A stretch of DNA of 64,000 nucleotides, from NCBI RefSeq assembly GCF_018398425.1, contig NZ_JADPMV010000002.1, positions 806,001 to 870,000 of the forward strand. The letters run 5' to 3'. The position numbers were made by a program, and so were the translations under genes. Positions 41,483 to 51,049 of the stretch are shown in pieces. The stretch's first letter is position 1. Every line of letters begins with the position of its first letter. The notes below the pieces were generated by a model. It had not been told where the DNA came from. It saw nothing but the letters and a program-made list of their open reading frames with translations, and made no database searches. This DNA comes from Pseudomonas lalucatii. GTDB lineage: Bacteria > Pseudomonadota > Gammaproteobacteria > Pseudomonadales > Pseudomonadaceae.

Positions 41483-42337
41483 ATGGGCGCCTGGCCTGAG
41501 GCGCGGGCCCTGTGCCTGTGCGCACTGGTGCTGCTGGCCGACGGCAGTCCGGCGCAGAGCACGCCCCCCGCCGCGGCCCTGCACTCGAACGAGGCCCGCT
41601 TCGTCACCGCCAACGCCGAGTTCACCCTGCTGCACGAGATGGGCCATCTGCTGATCGCCGAGCTCCAGCTGCCGGTACTCGGCCGCGAGGAGGACGCCGC
41701 CGACCAGCTGGGCTTCATCAGCCTGTTCCTCTCCTACGACCGCCACCGCGACGCCGGCTTCTACGCCAAGCTGCTGGATGTCGCCGACTACTGGCGCCTG
41801 GAGTGGCAGCGGCCGAAGCCGGACAACGAGGAGGTGCATCCCTGGGACAGCCACGGCCTGGACGCCCAGCGCTTCTACAACCTGGCCTGTCTGATCTACG
41901 GCAGCGACCCGGATGAGCTGGAATGGGTGCCGCACCTCACCGGCCTGCCGGTGGAGCGGGCACTGTACTGCGATCAGGAGTACGCCCAGGTGCGCCGGGC
42001 GCTGGCCTGGGTCGAGGCGCAGCACGGACGGCCGCCCGGCACGCCGCCCGAGCATCGCCTGCGGGTGCTCTACGACCCGCCCAGCACGCGCCTCAAGGAC
42101 GGCCCCCGGCTGCTCGAGTGGGTGCGCGGGTCCGGGCTGGTGGAGGCCATCGCCGAGCGCGTCAGCCAGGCCTACCGACTGCCCCGGCCACTGACCCTGC
42201 GCCTGAGCAACTGCGGGGCGGCAGACGCCTGGTACAGCCGCAACGGCGCCGAGGTCGTGCTCTGCTACGAGAGCCTGGCGCATTTCCGCAACCTGGCCAG
42301 GCAGCTGCCGCGCCTGCGCCAGGCCGAGCCGGACTGA
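41483..42337 (+). CDS. DUF4344 metallopeptidase-like exported protein
   Basis: A 284-residue protein with a zinc-metallopeptidase motif HEMGH in AEFTLLHEMGHLLIAELQLP, followed by acidic EEDAADQLGFI that could supply the third ligand. The ATG at 41483 gives a signal peptide (MGAWPEARALCLCALVLLA, cleavage likely after SPAQ), so I prefer it to a GTG 24 codons upstream. The C-terminal half has paired cysteines (ALYCDQEY, LSNCGAAD, VVLCYESL) that could form disulfides in the periplasm. Substrate unknown. Convergent with the GST gene, 4 bp apart. Confidence 0.8.
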   Translation: MGAWPEARALCLCALVLLADGSPAQSTPPAAALHSNEARFVTANAEFTLLHEMGHLLIAELQLPVLGREEDAADQLGFISLFLSYDRHRDAGFYAKLLDVADYWRLEWQRPKPDNEEVHPWDSHGLDAQRFYNLACLIYGSDPDELEWVPHLTGLPVERALYCDQEYAQVRRALAWVEAQHGRPPGTPPEHRLRVLYDPPSTRLKDGPRLLEWVRGSGLVEAIAERVSQAYRLPRPLTLRLSNCGAADAWYSRNGAEVVLCYESLAHFRNLARQLPRLRQAEPD

Positions 42338-42341
42338 CTTG

Positions 42342-43277
42342 CTAGCGCGCCTCGATACGGAAGCCCAGACGGGGGAAGTGCACATGCACACAGCCGGCGC
42401 GCGGATCCTCGCGGCGCAGGATCAGCTCCTCGCCGCCGCAGAACAGCAGCTCGCCCTCGACCGGGTCGACGCCGTAGTCGACCGCGGCGATCGCCACCCG
42501 CTGTCCAGCCTGGAAGCCATTGGGATCGACGAAGTCCTCCTCCGGCAATGCCGCAGGCGCCGCCTCGCGCGCCACCGCGATGGCCGCCTCGCCACTCAAT
42601 TCGCTGAGCGAGCCGTGGCCGAAGCCCAGCACTCGCGCCAGCCAGGCGGCGATCTCCGGATAGTCGTCGACCAGCGGGGCGGTCACCGGCGTGCCGCGCA
42701 GGAACCACAGCGGATGGGCCACGGCGAAGTCGGCCAGCGAGGGCTCGCCGAACAGGAAGTCGCCCTGTTCCCGGGCCAGCTGCTGCTGCAGGCGCGCCAT
42801 CAGGGCCGGCCACTGGTGCTTGGCCTGCTCCAGCGGCAGGCGGGTGGCCTGGCCGCCGCTGAACAGGGCGGTACGGTCGGCGACGAAGGTCTTGAGAAAC
42901 TCCGGCGGCAGGCTGGCGAAGCGCACGGCGATGGACTCGGGCTGGAACACCAGGCTCACCGCATGCTGGAACAGCACCGAGTCGGCCCACTGGGCGAGGG
43001 TCGCGACATTGAACTCCTGGCCCTCGGGGAACAGCGCCGGGGTCGCCTTCTCCGCCTCCAGGCGCCGGGCGATCAGCGCCGTATCGCAGTAGATATCGGC
43101 ACCGACCTGCAGCACCGGGGTCTTGCGGTAGCCGCCGGTCAGCGCGGTCAGGTCCGGCTTGGGCATCAGCGGTGGAATCATCACCGAACGCCAGGACAGC
43201 TGCTTGAAGCCCAGCATCAGGCGGGCCTTCTCGGCGAACGGCGAGGTCGGGTAATGGTGCAGGATCAACTCGTGCAT
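42342..43277 (-). CDS. Glutathione S-transferase family protein with C-terminal extension
   Basis: A 311-residue protein. The N-terminal thioredoxin-like domain (1-80, HHYPTSPFAEKARLML and the GYRKTPVLQVGADIYCDT glutathione site) and an all-helical domain (about 90-225) are GST-like. The last roughly 80 residues (VDPNGFQAGQRVAIAAVDYG to FPRLGFRIEAR) are an additional beta-rich domain not in ordinary GSTs. Substrate unknown; probable detoxification or maintenance role from the family. Confidence 0.83.
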   Translation of the reverse strand: MHELILHHYPTSPFAEKARLMLGFKQLSWRSVMIPPLMPKPDLTALTGGYRKTPVLQVGADIYCDTALIARRLEAEKATPALFPEGQEFNVATLAQWADSVLFQHAVSLVFQPESIAVRFASLPPEFLKTFVADRTALFSGGQATRLPLEQAKHQWPALMARLQQQLAREQGDFLFGEPSLADFAVAHPLWFLRGTPVTAPLVDDYPEIAAWLARVLGFGHGSLSELSGEAAIAVAREAAPAALPEEDFVDPNGFQAGQRVAIAAVDYGVDPVEGELLFCGGEELILRREDPRAGCVHVHFPRLGFRIEAR

Positions 43278-43342
43278 GACTGGCTCCGTGTCGCGTGGGG
43301 AAAGCTCAAGCTTACCCGGCTGGCCGGCAACGGCCTACCCGC

Positions 43343-43642
43343 CTAGCCTGATAGCGCGCCATCAGCTGCGCCGATAAGGCCGCCGGCGGCGACCAGGGCC
43401 TCCTTGGCCGCCTTGCCCAGCCCCTTGATCGCCCGCTCGCGGCGCAGGGCCGCGCCTTTGCCGGCACAAGCCTCGGTGTAGACCAGGGCCACCGCCGGGC
43501 TGGAATGAAAGAAGCGCGCGCCCTTGCCGCTGCGGTGCTGGGCGAAGCGCCGCTGCGGGTCGTCGCTGATGCCGCAGTACAGGGCGCCGTTGCCGGCGCG
43601 CACCAGGTAGACGAACCAGGCCTTTTCGGCCACCTCACTCAT
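43343..43642 (-). CDS. GIY-YIG nuclease-fold protein
   Basis: A 99-residue UPF0213/YhbQ-like protein. The GIY-YIG core is visible as [20 protein letters not shown] with R after it ([17 protein letters not shown]), and the catalytic Glu lies in the [19 protein letters not shown] segment. Proteins of this small family are putative DNA-processing nucleases of unclear function. It overlaps the end of the phosphatidylcholine synthase gene by 8 nt, so it is in that operon. Confidence 0.86.
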   Translation of the reverse strand: MSEVAEKAWFVYLVRAGNGALYCGISDDPQRRFAQHRSGKGARFFHSSPAVALVYTEACAGKGAALRRERAIKGLGKAAKEALVAAGGLIGAADGALSG

Positions 43643-44354
43643 CGGCGGAAAACCATTCCCGGGCCGAGCGCCACAGGCAGATGGCGACGAAATAGACCGA
43701 CGCCGCCAGCCAGATCGCCAGGAGCCAGGTCGGCTGGCCGGGGTAGCGCAGAATCAGCATGAGGCAGGCGAGCATCCACACCAGGGTCACGGCGATGTTG
43801 AGCGGCATGAACTGGCGGACGCGGAACGGGTGGAGGAACTTCATCCGCGTCAGGGTCAGCCCCGCCAGCAGGAGGATGGTGGCGAAGCTCAGCCAGGGGG
43901 CGAAATCCAGCAGGTAGAGATAGACCACCACCACGTTCCAGGCGGCCGGGAAGCCGACGAAGTAGTTGTCCTTGCTCTTCATGTTGACGTTGCAGAAGCA
44001 GAACAGCGACGACAGCAGGATCAGCCCGACCGCCGGCAGCAGGGTGTAGTCGGGCAGGGGCACGAAGCGATAGACGAAGATGGCCGGAATGAACACGTAG
44101 GTGAGGTAATCGATCACCAGGTCCAGGGTCACCCCGTCGAAATGCGGCAGCACGCCCTTGACGTCGAACTTGCGCGCCAGGGTGCCATCCAGGCCGTCCA
44201 CCAGCAGCGCCAGGCCGAGCCACAGCAGGCAGGTCTGCGGCCGCCCGTCGAGCACCGCCAGCAGCGCCAGCAGCGCGAGTATCACCCCGCTGGCGGTCAC
44301 CGCGTGAACGGTCCAGGCCTTGGCCTTGTCTAGCGATAGCAACAGTTCGTTCAC
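43635..44354 (-). CDS. pcs: Phosphatidylcholine synthase
   Basis: A 239-residue inner-membrane CDP-alcohol phosphatidyltransferase that makes phosphatidylcholine from CDP-diacylglycerol and choline. The catalytic motif is in [20 protein letters not shown] followed by [11 protein letters not shown]. About eight TM helices follow. The start at GTG 44354 ([19 protein letters not shown]) has AGGAAG upstream and fits the family. Pcs is scattered among pseudomonads and requires exogenous choline. Co-transcribed with a GIY-YIG gene. Confidence 0.92.
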   Translation of the reverse strand: MNELLLSLDKAKAWTVHAVTASGVILALLALLAVLDGRPQTCLLWLGLALLVDGLDGTLARKFDVKGVLPHFDGVTLDLVIDYLTYVFIPAIFVYRFVPLPDYTLLPAVGLILLSSLFCFCNVNMKSKDNYFVGFPAAWNVVVVYLYLLDFAPWLSFATILLLAGLTLTRMKFLHPFRVRQFMPLNIAVTLVWMLACLMLILRYPGQPTWLLAIWLAASVYFVAICLWRSAREWFSADE

Positions 44355-44470
44355 GGTCGGGCTTCCTGAGGGGCGGCGCTCATGCTCATCGGACAGCGCA
44401 ACCTTGCCTGCTGCGCCTATCTTGGATGAAAGCACGAGGCACAGAGATTACCACTGCCCCCGCCGCACAC

Positions 44471-44956
44471 CTAGGCAGGCCGGCCCTCGCGGCCCGCCCT
44501 GAACTGCGCCAGCCCCTGCAGCGCCTGGCGGCGGATGGCCTGCTGCACCGGCGGCGCCCAGCCCAGCAGCAGGCCCTTGACCCCCAGGGCCTGACGGGAC
44601 CAGCGCCACAGGTCGAAGCTGTCGTGGTGCTCGATGATCCGCCCGTCGCGGAACAGGAAGCGCGCCTCGATCCGGTTGACCACATGCCTGCCGGTCTGGC
44701 TGAACAGGTAGCGGGCGACCCAGCGCGCACGGCCCTCACTCTCGTCCGCCTGCACCTGGTCGAAGGTCAGGGAGAACTCCTGCGCCCGCGCCGCGAGCAT
44801 GCGCCACATGTCGGCCGTCGCGGCGCCGCGCAGGTCGACGAACACCGGGTCGCTGAAGCGCACCTGCTCGGCGTAGCAGGCCGCCATGGCCTCGGCATCC
44901 AGCTGCTGGAAGGCCCGATAGAAGTGCGAGATCAGTTCGGCATTGGCATGGTTCAT
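44471..44956 (-). CDS. SnoaL/NTF2-like protein
   Basis: A 161-residue cone-shaped alpha+beta barrel protein of the NTF2 superfamily: MNHANAELISHFYRAFQQLD with AEAMAACYAEQVRFSDPVF is the usual opening, and IIEHHDSFDLWRWSRQALG the typical end. Members bind or transform small ligands; function here is unknown. The frame is open far upstream, but the ATG at 44956 has CCGGAG upstream and matches the domain start. Confidence 0.83.
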   Translation of the reverse strand: MNHANAELISHFYRAFQQLDAEAMAACYAEQVRFSDPVFVDLRGAATADMWRMLAARAQEFSLTFDQVQADESEGRARWVARYLFSQTGRHVVNRIEARFLFRDGRIIEHHDSFDLWRWSRQALGVKGLLLGWAPPVQQAIRRQALQGLAQFRAGREGRPA

Positions 44957-45074
44957 CGGCCTGGCTCCGGAAATGGCGTGCCCCCGAGTATGGGCACAAG
45001 GCGGCCGTGCCGCGATTGGCGAATCCGACAACATTGTGGCGATAATCGCCAAACTTGTGCCAAGGATCGTCGCG

Positions 45075-45410
45075 ATGCTCGAGATCGCCTCGCACGTCGG
45101 CCCGCAGACGCTGTGCGCCAGCCAGAGCATGGCGCACGATACCTTCGCCCTGGCCAACTGCTCGCCTCGCACCCTGCTGCGGCGCTTCAAGGCCGGCACC
45201 GGTCTGCCCCCAACGAGACTACCCGCAGCGCCGGCGCAGCGCCGCCGCACAGCGCGTCCTCGGCAACTCGCCACGCACCCGGGAGGTCGCCGAGCAGGTC
45301 GGCTATGCCGACCGCGTGTCCTTCGCCAAGCGCTGCAAGCAGCTCTGTGGGGAGCCCCGGGCGCCTTCCGCCGACGCCTGCATCAGACGCAATGGGGCGG
45401 GGGCTCGGCA
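45075..45410 (+). pseudogene. Decayed AraC/GlxA-type regulator, HTH remnant
   Basis: Remains of an AraC-type C-terminal DNA-binding domain. One frame encodes NCSPRTLLRRFKAGTGLPP (first helix-turn-helix), then the match moves to another frame near 45210 (AQRVLGNSPRTREVAEQVGY, VSFAKRCKQLCGE) and back near 45350 (GAPGAFRRR). At least two frameshifts and loss of the N-terminal domain make it non-functional. It is read on the plus strand, opposite the SnoaL-like gene and convergent with aapP. The roughly 500-bp interval 44957-45468 otherwise holds no gene. Confidence 0.65.
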
Positions 45411-45426
45411 GCGCCGCGGGCACAAA

Positions 45427-45452
45427 AAAGGGGAGCCCTGAGGCTCCCCTTT
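45427..45452. terminator. Strong terminator after aapP
   Basis: A perfect 11-bp stem AAAGGGGAGCC/GGCTCCCCTTT with a CTGA loop, followed on the minus strand by a run of six Ts and on the plus strand by TTTTC. It ends the aap operon and can work in both directions. Confidence 0.9.
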
Positions 45453-45468
45453 TCTTGCTGCGAGTCGA

Positions 45469-46236
45469 TCAGTGCAGGATCTGACTGAGGAACAGCTGGG
45501 TCCGCTCGTTCTTCGGATTGGTGAAGAAGGTGTCCGGGTCCGCCTCCTCGACGATCTCGCCCTTGTCGAGGAACAGTACGCGGTTGGCCACGGTACGGGC
45601 GAAGCCCATCTCGTGGGTCACGCAGAGCATGGTCATGCCGTCCTCGGCCAGCCCCACCATGGTGTCGAGCACCTCCTTGACCATCTCCGGGTCGAGGGCC
45701 GAGGTCGGCTCGTCGAACAGCATGATCTTCGGCTTCATGCACAGGGCGCGGGCGATCGCCACGCGCTGCTGCTGGCCGCCGGACAGCTGCCCCGGGTACT
45801 TGAGCGCCTGCTCGGGAATGCGCACCCGCTCCAGGTAGTGCATCGCCACTTCCTCGGCCTCGCGCTTGGGCATCTTGCGTACCCACATCGGCGCCAGGGT
45901 GCAGTTCTGCAGCACGGTGAGGTGGGGAAACAGGTTGAAGTGCTGGAACACCATGCCGACCTCGCGGCGCACCGCCTCGATGTGCTTGAGGTCGTGGGTC
46001 AGTTCGGTGCCATCGATGACGATGCGCCCCTGCTGGTGCTCCTCCAGGCGGTTGAGGCAGCGGATGGCGGTGGACTTGCCCGAGCCCGAGGGACCGCAGA
46101 GGACGATGCGCTCGCCCTGCTGCACGTTCAGGTTGATGTCCTTGAGCACATGGAACTGGCCGTACCACTTGTGCACGCCGTCCATCTGGATGATCCCCGG
46201 CGCGGCGCTGATCGACTGCTTGATAGCTTCACTCAT
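45469..46236 (-). CDS. aapP: General L-amino acid ABC transporter ATP-binding protein AapP
   Basis: A 255-residue ABC ATPase: Walker [10 protein letters not shown] (about 49-57), Q-loop [11 protein letters not shown], signature [15 protein letters not shown], Walker [13 protein letters not shown] and the H-loop CVTHEMGFA. It powers the AapQM permease for uptake of a broad range of L-amino acids. Last gene of the aapJQMP operon, 10 nt downstream of aapM, followed by a terminator. Confidence 0.95.
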   Translation of the reverse strand: MSEAIKQSISAAPGIIQMDGVHKWYGQFHVLKDINLNVQQGERIVLCGPSGSGKSTAIRCLNRLEEHQQGRIVIDGTELTHDLKHIEAVRREVGMVFQHFNLFPHLTVLQNCTLAPMWVRKMPKREAEEVAMHYLERVRIPEQALKYPGQLSGGQQQRVAIARALCMKPKIMLFDEPTSALDPEMVKEVLDTMVGLAEDGMTMLCVTHEMGFARTVANRVLFLDKGEIVEEADPDTFFTNPKNERTQLFLSQILH

Positions 46237-46246
46237 GACAAAACTC

Positions 46247-47344
46247 CTAACGCTTGTGGCCGGTGTCCAGCTTGCGCTCCAGATTCATGGAGTAGCGGGA
46301 CATGCCAAAACAGAAAATCCAGAAAATCAGCGCGGCGAACACATAGCCCTCGGTGGCCATGCCGAGCCAAGCCGGGTCGGTGGTCGCCTGCTTGATGCTG
46401 TTGAGCAGGTCGAACAGGCCGATGATGATCACCAGGCTGGTGTCCTTGAACAGGGCGATGAAGGTGTTGACGATGCCGGGGATCACCAGTTTCAGCGCCT
46501 GCGGCAGGATCACCAGGCCCATCATCCGCCAGTAACCCAGGCCCATGGCCGCGGCCGCCTCGTACTGCCCCTTGGGAATGGCCTGCAGACCACCGCGCAC
46601 CACCTCGGCGATATAGGCCGACTGGAACAGGATGACCCCGAGCAGGGCGCGCATCAGCTTGTCGAAGTGCATGCCTTCAGGCAGGAACAGCGGCAGCATC
46701 ACCGAGGACATGAACAGCACGGTGATCAAGGGCACACCGCGCCAGAACTCGATGAAGGTCACACAGATGACGCGGATCGCCGGCATGTCCGAGCGCCGGC
46801 CGAGGGCCAGCACTATGCCCAGTGGCAAGGCGCCGACAATGCCGACCGCGGCGATCACCAGGGTCAGCATCAGGCCGCCCCACTGGCTGGTTTCCACCTC
46901 GCTCAGGCCGAAGAAGCCGCCGTGCAGCAACCAGAAGGCCAGCAGCGGATACACCACCAGAAAGCTCAGGCCATAAACGGCCTTGCGCGGCATCTGCGGG
47001 ATGAACAGGGGGGCCGCGCCTATCACCGCCATCCACAGGGTCAGGTCGACACGCCAACGCAGGGTTTCCGGATAGAAGCCGTACATGAACTGACCGAAGC
47101 GTTGCTGCACGAATACCCAGCAGGCGCCCTCCTTGGTGCAGTCCGCCCGGGTGGTACCGACCCAGTTGGCGTCGATGAGCGCCCACTGAATCATCGGCGG
47201 CACGATCAGCCAGACCAGATAGATGGCGACGAAGGTCAGCAGCGTGTTGAACCAGTTGGAGAACAGGTTCGCGCGCAACCAGCCGAGCACGCCGACGCTC
47301 AGCACCGGTGGCGGCATGTCGGGTTTGAAAGTATGAGTCTGCAT
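46247..47344 (-). CDS. aapM: General L-amino acid ABC transporter permease AapM
   Basis: A 365-residue inner-membrane permease of the HisMQ family. Several TM helices in an extended N-terminal half precede the conserved permease core with the EAA-loop sequence [20 protein letters not shown]. The long N-terminal extension ([20 protein letters not shown] onward) is typical of AapM and larger than in glutamine or histidine systems. It starts 10 nt after aapQ. Confidence 0.95.
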   Translation of the reverse strand: MQTHTFKPDMPPPVLSVGVLGWLRANLFSNWFNTLLTFVAIYLVWLIVPPMIQWALIDANWVGTTRADCTKEGACWVFVQQRFGQFMYGFYPETLRWRVDLTLWMAVIGAAPLFIPQMPRKAVYGLSFLVVYPLLAFWLLHGGFFGLSEVETSQWGGLMLTLVIAAVGIVGALPLGIVLALGRRSDMPAIRVICVTFIEFWRGVPLITVLFMSSVMLPLFLPEGMHFDKLMRALLGVILFQSAYIAEVVRGGLQAIPKGQYEAAAAMGLGYWRMMGLVILPQALKLVIPGIVNTFIALFKDTSLVIIIGLFDLLNSIKQATTDPAWLGMATEGYVFAALIFWIFCFGMSRYSMNLERKLDTGHKR

Positions 47345-47354
47345 GGGCTGCTCC

Positions 47355-48539
47355 TTACCGCTCGATCAGCGCGATGCGCTTGTTGTACCAGTTCATCAAC
47401 ATGGAGATGCTGATGCTGATCGCCAGGTACACGCTCATGGTGATGGCAATGACCTCGATCGCCTGGCCGGTCTGATTGAGCACGGTGCCGGCGAACAGCG
47501 AGACCATGTCCGGATAGCCGATGCCGGCCGCCAGGGAGGAGTTCTTCGCCAGGTTGAGGTACTGACTGGTCAGCGGCGGAATGATCACGCGCAGCGCCTG
47601 GGGGATCACCACGAAACGCAGCGTCAGTCCGCGACTCAAGCCCAGGGAGTGGGCCGCCTCGGTCTGGCCATGGCTGACCGCCATGATCCCGGAGCGCACG
47701 TTTTCGGCGATGAAGGCCGCCGTGTAGATGGTCAACGCCAGGGTCAGGGCGATCAGTTCGGGGATCATCACCCAGCCGCCGCGGAAGTTGAAGCCGGCCA
47801 GTTCGGGCATGCTCCATTGCAGCGGATTACCCGCGACCGCGACAGACAGGCCCGGAAGCCCGATGATCAGCACCGCCGCCGCGATCGACACATGGAAGAC
47901 CTTGCCGGTCGCTTCCCGGCGGGCCTTGGCCCAGCGCCCGATCAGCACGGTAGCGACGATGGCGATCAGCACCGCGCCGATAAAGGTGCCGAAGGCGTCC
48001 GATGCGCTTGGCGCCGGCATATACAGGCCGCGACTGTTGAGGAAGAAGGACTGGCCGACCTCAAGGCTCTGCCGAGGCCCTGGCAGGGCCAGCATGACCG
48101 CGAAATACCAGAAGAAGATCTGCAGCAGCGGCGGTATGTTGCGGAACGTCTCGATGTAGACAGTGGCCAGCCGGCTGATCAGCCAGTTGTGCGACAGCCG
48201 CGCGACGCCGAGGATGAAGCCCAGGATGGTCGCCAGCACGATGCCGATGACCGACACCAGCAGGGTATTGAGCAGGCCGATGACGAACACCCGTCCGTAG
48301 GTGTCGCTCTCGCTGTAGTCGATCAGGTGCTGGGCGATGCCGAAGCCGGCGCTGTTGTTGAGGAAGGAGAAGCCGGAGGTGATGCCGCGTTTCTCAAGGT
48401 TGGTCTGGGTGTTGTCGAACAAGTACCAGCCGATCGCCATGACGGCGATGACGGCGAGAATCTGGAATATCCATGCGCGTACCTTGGGATCGGTCCAGAC
48501 CGAGCCCTTGGGGTGCGAGGTATCTGCGGTGTTTTGCAT
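47355..48539 (-). CDS. aapQ: General L-amino acid ABC transporter permease AapQ
   Basis: A 394-residue second permease subunit, with an N-terminal TM (WIFQILAVIAVMAIGWYLF), a first TM block with ISRLATVYIETFRNIPPLLQ and, after a variable middle, the EAA-loop region TEAAHSLGLSRGLTLRFVVIP. It pairs with AapM to form the channel. It is 99 nt after aapJ; two hairpins in that gap may set the ratio of binding protein to permease. Confidence 0.95.
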   Translation of the reverse strand: MQNTADTSHPKGSVWTDPKVRAWIFQILAVIAVMAIGWYLFDNTQTNLEKRGITSGFSFLNNSAGFGIAQHLIDYSESDTYGRVFVIGLLNTLLVSVIGIVLATILGFILGVARLSHNWLISRLATVYIETFRNIPPLLQIFFWYFAVMLALPGPRQSLEVGQSFFLNSRGLYMPAPSASDAFGTFIGAVLIAIVATVLIGRWAKARREATGKVFHVSIAAAVLIIGLPGLSVAVAGNPLQWSMPELAGFNFRGGWVMIPELIALTLALTIYTAAFIAENVRSGIMAVSHGQTEAAHSLGLSRGLTLRFVVIPQALRVIIPPLTSQYLNLAKNSSLAAGIGYPDMVSLFAGTVLNQTGQAIEVIAITMSVYLAISISISMLMNWYNKRIALIER

Positions 48540-48562
48540 AGGAGCCCTCTTGGAACGCCCTC

Positions 48563-48630
48563 GCCCGCATCGGCGGGCCAGGGGTTCACGTCATCAGAAC
48601 CATGCCGGCGACCCAGGACGGGACGCCGGC
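48563..48630 (-). promoter_or_regulatory. Two hairpins between aapJ and aapQ
   Basis: A 6-bp stem GCCCGC/GCGGGC with an ATCG loop (48563-48578) and a larger hairpin (48604-48630; 11-bp arms with one mismatch, starting GCCGGCG). Such structures after a binding-protein gene commonly protect its mRNA or reduce read-through, giving more binding protein than permease. Neither has a T run. Confidence 0.5.
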
Positions 48631-48638
48631 AAAGACGG

Positions 48639-49667
48639 TCAGCGCACCGGCGGTGCGTACTGCAGACCACCTTTGTTCCACAGGGCGTTGAGGCCACGTT
48701 CGATCTTCAGTTCGCTGCCGGCACCGACGTTGCGATCGAAGCTCTCGCCGTAGTTACCCACTTGCTTGACGATCTTCACCGCCCAGTCTTTCGGCAGCTT
48801 GAGGTCCTTGCCGAACTCACCCTCGGCGCCCAGCAGGCGGGCGATGTCCGGGTTCTTGGTCGACTTGGCCATCTCCTCGACGTTCTTCGAGTCGATGCCC
48901 AGCTCTTCGGCGTTGACCATGGCGTACAGCGACCAGCGCACGATGTCGAACCACTCCTCGTCGCCCTGGCGCACGACCGGCCCCAGCGGTTCCTTGGAGA
49001 TCACTTCCGGCAGCACCACGTACTCTTCCGGGGCGGCCAGCTTGATGCGCTGGGCGTACAGCTGCGACTGGTCGGAGGTCAGCACGTCGCAACGGCCGGC
49101 TTCCACCGACTTGGCGCTCTCGTCGGAGGTATCGTAGGTGATCGGGGTGTACTTCATGCCATTGGCACGGAAGTAGTCGGAGAGGTTCAGTTCGGTGGTG
49201 GTACCGGCCTGGATGCAGACGGTGGCGCCATCGAGTTCCTTGGCGCTGGAAACGCCGAGCTTCTTGTTCACCAGGAAGCCCTGTCCGTCGTAGTAGTTGA
49301 CACCGGCGAAGTTCAGGCCCAGGCCGGAGTCGCGCGAACTGGTCCAGGTGGTGTTGCGGGAGAGGATGTCGACTTCGCCGGACTGCAGCGCGGTGAAGCG
49401 CTCCTTGGCGGTCAACGGGCTGTACTTGACCTTGGTTGCGTCGCCGAACACGGCGGCTGCCACGGCACGGCACACATCGACGTCGAGACCCAGGTAGTTG
49501 CCCTTCTCATCCGCGTAGGAGAAGCCAGGCAGACCATCACTGATACCGCACTGCACGAAGCCTTTCTTCTGCACTGCATCCAGGGTAGCGCCCGCCTGGG
49601 CGAAGCTGCTGACCCCGAGTACGGCTGCGGTAGTCAGTACCGCCAGGGTGGATTTCACCATCTTCAT
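48639..49667 (-). CDS. aapJ: General L-amino acid ABC transporter substrate-binding protein AapJ
   Basis: A 342-residue periplasmic protein. Signal peptide about 1-25 (MVKSTLAVLTTAAVLGVSSFAQA), then the type II binding fold with CGISDGLPGFSYADEKGNYL and LGLDVDVCRAVAAAVFGDA. Start at ATG 49667, with GGAGG 5 nt upstream; the in-frame TTG just before it is unlikely. It is the first and probably the most abundant product of the aap operon. Confidence 0.95.
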   Translation of the reverse strand: MKMVKSTLAVLTTAAVLGVSSFAQAGATLDAVQKKGFVQCGISDGLPGFSYADEKGNYLGLDVDVCRAVAAAVFGDATKVKYSPLTAKERFTALQSGEVDILSRNTTWTSSRDSGLGLNFAGVNYYDGQGFLVNKKLGVSSAKELDGATVCIQAGTTTELNLSDYFRANGMKYTPITYDTSDESAKSVEAGRCDVLTSDQSQLYAQRIKLAAPEEYVVLPEVISKEPLGPVVRQGDEEWFDIVRWSLYAMVNAEELGIDSKNVEEMAKSTKNPDIARLLGAEGEFGKDLKLPKDWAVKIVKQVGNYGESFDRNVGAGSELKIERGLNALWNKGGLQYAPPVR

Positions 49668-50819
<1,152 letters not shown>

Positions 50820-51004
50820 CCCAGCCGTCCGCGGCATGGATGCCCTCATGAGCCGGCCCAGCGCGCCTGGCGCCGCCGAAACGTGACGGGCTAGTCAGAT
50901 TCCTCTGCCGCCGGTCGCACAGCGTCCGCCGAAGGATTGCCAGTCCCGGCCTGCCGGCATACTGTCGGGCTTGGAAATCGCCTTAAAAACAGGGAGTGTT
51001 TGCG

Positions 51005-51049
51005 ATGCCCGCCGCCCGTCACCGCCAACCCCGTCCGCCCTCGCGATGA
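51005..51049 (+). CDS. Possible leader peptide coupled to the diguanylate cyclase gene
   Basis: A 14-codon frame (MPAARHRQPRPPSR) with GGGAG upstream. Its TGA overlaps the ATG of the following gene as ATGA. That gene has no ribosome site of its own, so translation could depend on this small frame. The peptide is Arg/Pro-rich, which might slow ribosomes. It could also be chance. Confidence 0.35.
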   Translation: MPAARHRQPRPPSR

